Assembly (NCBI GenBank): GCA_014381035.1
Contig: JACMIS010000928.1
Location: 1-10,722, forward strand
Length of the DNA: 10,722 bases
Source: Armatimonadota bacterium
GTDB taxonomy: Bacteria > Armatimonadota > Armatimonadia > Armatimonadales > Armatimonadaceae
Direction: 5' to 3'
Shown: in pieces, positions 6,637-10,722 of the stretch
How the letters are laid out: every line of letters starts with the position of its first letter
Position numbering within the stretch: position 1 is the first letter of the stretch
The notes under the pieces: model-generated
What the model saw: the letters and a program-made list of their open reading frames with translations, nothing else
What the model was told of the DNA's origin: nothing
The model's database searches: none
Program-made: the position numbers and the translations under genes

Positions 6637-7143
6637 CTCCTCGCCAAATGGTAACTCAAGGGAAACCGAACCACCTGTCTGGATACCTGTTGAATAACTA
6701 TTGGTACTAAACAAGACATAGGGGTTATAACTGGCATGACCAGAGAATGTTTCTTTAACGAATATACGGTCTGGGGGCAAAGTAGGCTCCGCGCCATACT
6801 CTATGAATTCTGCATTGGGGTCGGTCCATATCGCGTACACTTTGAACTTGACATTCGCGATTGCCTTGCCTGTTTTAGCCGGGGCGGGAACCGATGTATA
6901 CATAGAGGAGCCGATGTAATCCCAATCGGCAATGTCAATATTGTTCGCGCCGGATGACCCGGCACCGTTCCCTTGACTTCCCGACCAGTCCACCTGGCGG
7001 TATTGGATTCTCCATTCAGCGAAAGTAGGACGGGCGATGGTGGCGGCAAGCACCAGTAGCGGCGCGACAAGAAGCGCACGAAAAGAAACACGTATAAACG
7101 ACAATACTCCTTTTTTCAGAAAATTGCGTGAGTTCCGAACCAT
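6634..7143 (-). CDS. N-terminal part of a TGA-split secreted protein of unknown function
   Basis: A 169-residue frame. Residues 1-42 form a long signal peptide: a basic N-region, a hydrophobic core at 24-37 and probable cleavage after TFA (40-42). The mature part is rich in Ser, Gly, Asn and Tyr and looks beta-stranded, with IANVKFKVYAIW and GGSVSLELPFG as clear strands, like an exported Ig- or jelly-roll-type module. The last strand appears cut by the stop, since the frame after the TGA resumes with further strand-like sequence (STRVRVVE, TEVLVGEY). The ATG at 7143 has GGTATAGAG upstream and a strong promoter at 7159-7187. It is the first gene of a minus-strand cluster continuing into the TPR-like gene. 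No function is recognised. Confidence 0.65.
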   Translation of the reverse strand: MVRNSRNFLKKGVLSFIRVSFRALLVAPLLVLAATIARPTFAEWRIQYRQVDWSGSQGNGAGSSGANNIDIADWDYIGSSMYTSVPAPAKTGKAIANVKFKVYAIWTDPNAEFIEYGAEPTLPPDRIFVKETFSGHASYNPYVLFSTNSYSTGIQTGGSVSLELPFGEE

Positions 7144-7150
7144 TCTCTAT

Positions 7151-7169
7151 ACCTTTATAATATAAAGGT
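7151..7169. promoter_or_regulatory. 19-bp perfect palindrome over the -10 region (candidate operator)
   Basis: ACCTTTATA, one central base, then TATAAAGGT form a perfect inverted repeat ending 8 bp from the ATG at 7143. It covers the whole candidate -10 hexamer and the likely transcription start. That is where a repressor would bind, but its AT content could also make it chance. Confidence 0.4.
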
Positions 7170-7187
7170 GCTAAGGTTGCTTGTCAA
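7159..7187 (-). promoter_or_regulatory. Sigma-70-like promoter of the split secreted-protein gene
   Basis: On the minus strand a perfect TTGACA (7187-7182) is followed by a 17-bp spacer and TATATT (7164-7159), one base from the -10 consensus. The expected transcription start is about 7152, giving a leader of under 10 nt before the ATG at 7143. Confidence 0.65.
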
Positions 7188-7258
7188 TTAATTTGTGCGG
7201 CTGCTTGTATTATTTTTTCTGGATTACAAACTTTCTTTCATTTTCCGCTTGCCTGCAT

Positions 7259-8134
7259 CTATCGTCGTGTGCTTGGCACTGGCTGATTTTGTAACCAATC
7301 GTCGATGAGTTGTCGCGAGAGCGATAGTTTTCCCGGCAGTTGCGGCAAGTCGTCCGCGTCGAACCATTTCGCGCCGTCTAATTCCAACGCATCCACGATC
7401 AGCGGGGCGTCGGGATCGGCAGCACGCGCAGTGAAGCCGATCATCAGTTGGTGCGGGTAGGGCCAGGGTTGGCTGCCGTGATACACGATGTCGGTCACGC
7501 GTAAGCCGACTTCCTCCTGCGTTTCCCGCGCCACGCACCCTTCCATCGTTTCGCCCGGCTCGACAAACCCGGCTAAGATGCTCCATCGGTCGCCCCAACC
7601 CGCTTTGTGCGACAGCAGGATGCGATTGCCCCCATCATGCACGAGCATCAGCACAGCGGGGGAGACGACCGGGTAGGCACAGTAGCCGCAAACGGTGCAG
7701 GTTTTCGCCCACGCGTTCGGCGTGTCTTCCGTCGCGCCGCCACACTTGGGACAGAACCGGCTGATCTCCTGCCACCCGAGGAGATGGAGTGCGTACCCGA
7801 CGAGTGTGTATTCGGCTTCGGGAAGCACGCCGAAAAGATTCCGCACGGAGGTCGCCTTGCCGTCGGCTTCGGCGACGGCGAGTTCGTCGGCGCGATAGGC
7901 AAGACAGGCGACACCGTCCAGGTCGCCGAGATAAATCGGGGCGGCTCCCGTCTCCGCGAACGGGAGCGCGTCACCGACGATCCCGGAGAGTAGCGACGCC
8001 GAACCCGATTCGCCGGGCGTCGTCACCAGGTCGCGCCCGCCGACGAACGGCAGGTAGTACGCCGCCGTATCGGTTTGGGGCACGGCGGGCGGATAGGCAC
8101 GAACGAGACGTTCCGCGCTGTTAGTACTGCTCAT
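7259..8134 (-). CDS. nudC: NAD(H) pyrophosphatase / NAD-cap RNA hydrolase NudC
   Basis: A 291-residue Nudix hydrolase. NudC cleaves NADH or NAD+ to NMN(H) and AMP, and in E. coli also removes the NAD cap from RNA. Features in order: a variable N-terminal domain (1-120); a four-Cys zinc ribbon with C127, C130, C145 and C148; the Nudix box GFVEPGETMEGCVARETQEE and VGL at 188-210, with metal-binding glutamates at 203, 206 and 207; and the NudC signature SQPWPYP at 220-226, followed by LM, which marks NAD(H) specificity within the Nudix superfamily. All key residues are intact. It is somewhat longer than the E. coli enzyme (257 residues). The start codon overlaps the stop of the upstream gene (ATGA, 8131-8134), so translation is probably coupled. 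It is cytoplasmic. Confidence 0.93.
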   Translation of the reverse strand: MSSTNSAERLVRAYPPAVPQTDTAAYYLPFVGGRDLVTTPGESGSASLLSGIVGDALPFAETGAAPIYLGDLDGVACLAYRADELAVAEADGKATSVRNLFGVLPEAEYTLVGYALHLLGWQEISRFCPKCGGATEDTPNAWAKTCTVCGYCAYPVVSPAVLMLVHDGGNRILLSHKAGWGDRWSILAGFVEPGETMEGCVARETQEEVGLRVTDIVYHGSQPWPYPHQLMIGFTARAADPDAPLIVDALELDGAKWFDADDLPQLPGKLSLSRQLIDDWLQNQPVPSTRR

Positions 8135-8754
8135 GGCAACAAACCCCGCGTGTCTATCATCTCGCGTAGTTCTCGCGCCGTGAGTGCGGCTTCCTCCGCG
8201 CGAAAGCCGCGTTCCGCCGCGTCCACGACCACCGGAAGCAACTTCTCACGCACCAGATGGAACGCGCACGCGTTGTAGTAATTACACGTATGCCGCTTGA
8301 CGAAACCGAGTAGCCCGTCTACATCGTCGCCGAACGCGCCGTCACCGCCCGGTGCTTCGAGGCACGCCCACAACTCATGCACGCGCAGAATCACGTTGAT
8401 GTCGTCGGTCATGCCGAGTCCGCCGGTTTCACCCATCACCCGCTTCTGTGCGAGCGGCGAGTCAGGCGGCGCGGTCAACCCCTCGGCGGCGGTCCCTGCG
8501 TAGCGGACGATGGCTTCCCGCGACAGCATCGAAAGGTATGCGGCGTAATCGTTGCGTCGGAGCATTTCCCGGTCATTAAACTCATTCGCGTGATACTCAT
8601 CCATCGCGTCCCGTAAAATCGCGTCCGCATATTCGTCGGGCAACGCCAGATACACCGACACTGCCGCCATCGCCACCTTGCGATACGTCAGCAGTACATC
8701 GAGCGACACATCGCGCAGGGCGTCGGGCAGGTCGCCGGTCTCAGAAGATTCCAT
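8131..8754 (-). CDS. Helical protein of unknown function, coupled to nudC
   Basis: A 207-residue protein that I do not recognise. It is acidic, mainly alpha-helical by composition, and has no signal peptide or membrane segment. A His/Cys cluster lies at 155-166 (H155, C157, C163, H166), which could bind a metal, though the spacing matches no motif I know. Other regions that look structured are 16-55 and 60-92, with a conserved-looking MTDDINVILRVHELW at 115-129. It is the first gene of a two-gene unit with nudC, overlapping it by 4 bp, so a role in nucleotide or RNA handling is possible but only by association. The ATG has no Shine-Dalgarno; a GGGTACAAT lies 5 nt upstream. Confidence 0.7.
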   Translation of the reverse strand: MESSETGDLPDALRDVSLDVLLTYRKVAMAAVSVYLALPDEYADAILRDAMDEYHANEFNDREMLRRNDYAAYLSMLSREAIVRYAGTAAEGLTAPPDSPLAQKRVMGETGGLGMTDDINVILRVHELWACLEAPGGDGAFGDDVDGLLGFVKRHTCNYYNACAFHLVREKLLPVVVDAAERGFRAEEAALTARELREMIDTRGLLP

Positions 8755-8759
8755 AGGCG

Positions 8760-8768
8760 ATTGTACCC
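8760..8768 (-). promoter_or_regulatory. Candidate leaderless promoter -10 for the unknown gene-nudC unit
   Basis: On the minus strand GGGTACAAT ends 5 nt before the ATG at 8754. TACAAT is one base from the -10 consensus, and the expected transcription start falls on or next to the ATG. No clear -35 is seen; the region where it would lie is octamer repeat. Confidence 0.45.
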
Positions 8769-8774
8769 GTTCGG

Positions 8775-8849
8775 GTTGAGTTGTTGGGTCGTTGGGTTGT
8801 TGGGTGATTGGGCGGTCAACCCTAACAACCCAATCACCCTAACCACCCG
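8775..8849. repeat. Inverted array of period-8 repeats (GTTGGGTN)
   Basis: Five octamers run head to tail at 8775-8814: gttgagtt, gttgggtc, gttgggtt, gttgggtg, attgggcg. Four octamers of the opposite orientation follow at 8818-8849 (aaccctaa, caacccaa, tcacccta, accacccg). The two halves can fold; the best perfect stem is GGGTGATTGGG (8802-8812) with CCCAATCACCC (8829-8839). It lies in the gap between the divergent genes starting at 8754 and 8967. The rest of that gap (8850-8966) shows only a small hairpin at 8930-8948. Confidence 0.85.
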
Positions 8850-8929
8850 GTCAGGTCCCCGCCCTGCTCCAACGACCGATGTCCGTGCTCTGGTGCCGCG
8901 TTATCCTATCCTCAATACAAAACACGTTG

Positions 8930-8948
8930 CGCCGGAACCGAACCGGCG
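8930..8948 (+). promoter_or_regulatory. Hairpin just upstream of the htrA-like ribosome binding site
   Basis: CGCCGG (8930-8935) pairs with CCGGCG (8943-8948) around a 7-nt loop. The likely ribosome binding site GAAAGG at 8951-8956 starts 2 nt later, 10 nt before the ATG. It could shape translation of the protease gene or stabilise its mRNA. Confidence 0.35.
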
Positions 8949-8966
8949 GCGAAAGGTTCTTTATTT

Positions 8967-9875
8967 ATGGAACAGACCATGCAACCGAATCAAACCGACA
9001 CCGGCGTTCTCGCCCGCCTTTCCGAGGAACTCGCCCATGCCACGGCGATTATCGCGCCTTTTATCGTGCGCGTGGACGACGGGACACGTTTTACCGCGAG
9101 TGGCGTCTCCCTCGGCGGCGGCTATATCGTTGGCGCGTCGCACGCCGTGGAAAGCGACGACGTTTCCGTTATTACGGCGGATGGAACACGGCACGCGGCG
9201 ACTCTGATCGGGCGGGACGCGGATACCGACATTGTTCTGCTTAAAGTGGAAGCCGACCTTGCCGCCGCACCGACCGCGACCGTAATGCCGCGCACGGGGG
9301 AACTCGCACTCGCCGTCGCCCGCCCCGGCGAAATGGGTTTGACCGCGACGCTCGGGGTAGTGTCGCAAGTGCAGGAGACCGAGACCGACGGCAACGCCGA
9401 GTACATCGTTTCCACGGATGCGGCTCTCTACCCCGGTTTTTCCGGAGGTGCGCTTGTTGCGGCGGGCGGTGCGATGATCGGATTGCTCAACCGCCTGTAT
9501 GGACGTGGCGCGGGCGTCGCGCTCGGCGTGCCGCTCGTGCTCCGGGTCGCGGAATATCTGAAAGCGCACGGCACGAAACGCCCCGGCTATTTAGGCGTCC
9601 GAACGCAATTGGTCGCCCTTCCCGATAATCTGCGCACGTCGCAAAATATTCCGCAAACACGCGGCTTGCTGGTTGTTTCGGTGCAACCCGGTAGCGCGGC
9701 GGAAACGGCGGGATTGTTCCTCGGCGATACCCTGCTCGCGATCAATGGCAGCCCGGTCGAGGACGTTGACGCGCTCCGCCATCATTTGGTCGCGGGGGAG
9801 ACGATCACGATAACCGCATTACGCGGCGGCGCGACGGCAACCGTCACCGCTACCGTCGCCGGAACGGAGTCGTGA
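8967..9875 (+). CDS. HtrA/DegP-like S1C serine protease with PDZ domain, no signal peptide
   Basis: A 302-residue trypsin-fold protease of the HtrA type. Catalytic triad: H59 in GASHAV, D88 in DADTDIVLLKV, and S159 in PGFSGGAL, where the family usually has GNSGGPL. The PDZ domain is at about 206-298, with YLGV at 207-210, PGSAAETAGL at 240-249 and the hallmark GDTLLAINGSPV at 252-263. The N-terminus is polar with no signal peptide or anchor, so unlike DegP or DegS it should act in the cytoplasm. The start at 8967 is supported by GAAAGG at 8951-8956; an alternative ATG at 8979 would remove four residues. The stop is followed directly by the arm of a 39-bp inverted repeat. A response regulator gene follows on the same strand. 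The likely role is protein quality control or regulated cleavage. Confidence 0.87.
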   Translation: MEQTMQPNQTDTGVLARLSEELAHATAIIAPFIVRVDDGTRFTASGVSLGGGYIVGASHAVESDDVSVITADGTRHAATLIGRDADTDIVLLKVEADLAAAPTATVMPRTGELALAVARPGEMGLTATLGVVSQVQETETDGNAEYIVSTDAALYPGFSGGALVAAGGAMIGLLNRLYGRGAGVALGVPLVLRVAEYLKAHGTKRPGYLGVRTQLVALPDNLRTSQNIPQTRGLLVVSVQPGSAAETAGLFLGDTLLAINGSPVEDVDALRHHLVAGETITITALRGGATATVTATVAGTES

Positions 9876-10029
9876 TTCAGCCACAAAGGGCACAAAGTTT
9901 GAGAAGGACGCAAAGATTTTTTTGAGTTGAGGCTTATCGGTTGAGTAAAGCCGCCACGATCAACGAACGGCGCTTAAAACTTTAATTACATTTGCGTCAT
10001 TCTCAAACTTTGTGCCCTTTGTGGCTGAA
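9876..10029. repeat. 39-bp inverted repeat between the htrA-like and regulator genes
   Basis: Arm 9876-9914 is the reverse complement of 9991-10029 with one mismatch (9906 against 9999). The arms carry the repetitive motif CCACAAAGGGCACAAAG. The 76-bp centre contains a run of seven T (9917-9923) and shows no gene. The left arm starts at the base after the protease stop codon; the right arm ends 9 bp before the regulator ATG. It may terminate the protease transcript and may be a dispersed palindromic repeat. Confidence 0.88.
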
Positions 10030-10038
10030 ACAAAAAAC

Positions 10039-10722
10039 ATGGAAATGACAGAAGAAAATCCCGGTCCGGCGGTGGTGATCGTCGCCGCGTATCCGTCCGT
10101 GCGGGCGGGGCTTCATGCCTTGCTTCGTGCGGACGGCTCGCCGGTGCTTGTCCTGGAGGAAGCAGAGTCGGGAGCGGAATTGGCACAGCTGTTAGCTGAT
10201 ATCCGCCCCGATGTGGTCCTACTCGATACGACGGGTGAGGAGGGTAGCGCGGTCGCACGTACCCTGTCCGGATTGGCGAGCGCGAAACGCTCGTCGGAGG
10301 TCGGGTTATTAGTACTGGGTGACTGTCCCGAAGGCGACTTGCCCCATCTCGCGTCGGCGGACGGTCTGCCGGGGTTCGGGTATCTGCTCCGTTCGGAGGC
10401 GGACGGGGCGCAGATCATCACGGCGATCCGCGCGGTCGCGGATGGCTTGATCACGATAGATCGCTCTCTGGCGACATACCTTATCCACAAATCGGTATCC
10501 AACTATCCAACCATCCAACCACCTAACTCCCTGCCCGGCGAAACACTGACGCCGCGCGAGGTCGAAGTACTGCAACAGATGGCGGAAGGATTGCCGAATA
10601 AGCAGATCGGGACCAAACTCGGCATCAGCCTGCATACAGTCAAGTTCCACGTCGCGCAAATATTAGGCAAACTGAACGCGACCAGCCGCACGGAGGCGGT
10701 GACCGTCGGGGCGCGGCGCGGA
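10039..10722 (+). CDS. NarL/LuxR-type response regulator with degenerate receiver (3' partial)
   Basis: The frame is open for 228 codons to the window end. Residues 10-135 align with a receiver domain: VVIVAAYPSVRAGLHALL at 12-29 stands where VDDHPLVRAGL is usual, RPDVVLLD ends at D63, the phospho-acceptor position, and YLLR at 115-118 stands for YLLK. The two acidic residues that hold Mg2+ are Ala (A16, A17) and the conserved Lys is Arg, so normal phosphorylation is doubtful. Residues 168-223 are a typical GerE/LuxR helix-turn-helix: LTPREVEVLQQMAEG, NKQIG, then HTVKFHV. The linker (153-164) is encoded by octamer repeat. The start at 10039 is the first ATG after the inverted repeat; it has no Shine-Dalgarno, and ATG 10045 or GTG 10021 are alternatives. 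It is a DNA-binding regulator with unknown targets, and the protease next door is a candidate partner. Confidence 0.85.
   Translation, partial: MEMTEENPGPAVVIVAAYPSVRAGLHALLRADGSPVLVLEEAESGAELAQLLADIRPDVVLLDTTGEEGSAVARTLSGLASAKRSSEVGLLVLGDCPEGDLPHLASADGLPGFGYLLRSEADGAQIITAIRAVADGLITIDRSLATYLIHKSVSNYPTIQPPNSLPGETLTPREVEVLQQMAEGLPNKQIGTKLGISLHTVKFHVAQILGKLNATSRTEAVTVGARRG
10497..10528 (+). repeat. Period-8 repeat inside the regulator linker
   Basis: Four octamers run in register: atccaact, atccaacc, atccaacc, and a degenerate acctaact. On the minus strand they read as GTTGGAT plus one base, the same family as the GTTGGGTN array at 8775-8849. They encode residues 153-164 (VSNYPTIQPPNS), between the receiver and the DNA-binding domain. 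Confidence 0.75.

Noticed and set aside
6582..6797. Minus-strand frame overlapping the TGA, as possible frameshift continuation
   Set aside because: The downstream coding part is in the same phase as the upstream part, so no frameshift is needed; only the TGA separates them.
8775..8849. CRISPR array or intrinsic terminator
   Set aside because: The units are only 8 nt with no spacers, and the fold-back is not followed by a T tract.

Overview
The window looks like chromosomal DNA from a free-living, moderately GC-rich bacterium. No rRNA, tRNA, phage, transposase or CRISPR sequence was seen. The gene set is a cupin-type phosphoglucose isomerase, a clan GH-D glycosidase, small membrane-anchored jelly-roll proteins, NudC, an HtrA-like protease and a NarL/LuxR-type regulator. 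Together with what look like leaderless promoters, this reminds me of Armatimonadota or a neighbouring lineage. That placement is inference from gene style, not from a marker gene.

Layout. (1) 1-1620, plus strand: two tandem paralogous genes for membrane-anchored, carbohydrate-binding-module-like proteins. Each has the same kind of GGAG ribosome binding site and a conserved block about 60-77 bp upstream of its start. (2) 1636-1818: a perfect 59-bp inverted repeat around a 65-bp centre, filling the gap between two convergent genes. (3) 1835-7143, minus strand, in transcription order: a secreted protein of unknown function whose frame is broken by one in-frame TGA, a secreted TPR-like helical protein, a GH36-like alpha-galactosidase, and a cupin phosphoglucose isomerase with an eroded metal site. 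A strong promoter with a palindromic -10 region lies ahead of the first gene. (4) 7259-8754, minus strand: a helical protein of unknown function overlapping nudC by 4 bp. (5) 8755-8966: a divergent gap with an inverted array of octamer repeats. (6) 8967-10722, plus strand: a signal-less HtrA/DegP-like serine protease with a PDZ domain, a 39-bp inverted repeat, and a response regulator with a degenerate receiver that runs off the window end.

How the genes may work together: the GH36-like enzyme would release a hexose and the isomerase would work on hexose phosphate, so that pair fits sugar catabolism. NudC acts in NAD(H) or NAD-capped RNA turnover. The protease and regulator may form a stress pair. 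The most notable points are the single-TGA split of a 623-codon frame, a GGGTANAMT element 5-9 nt upstream of three genes that lack a Shine-Dalgarno, and a period-8 repeat family found both between genes and inside the regulator's linker. The different inverted repeats in three of the gaps are also worth attention.
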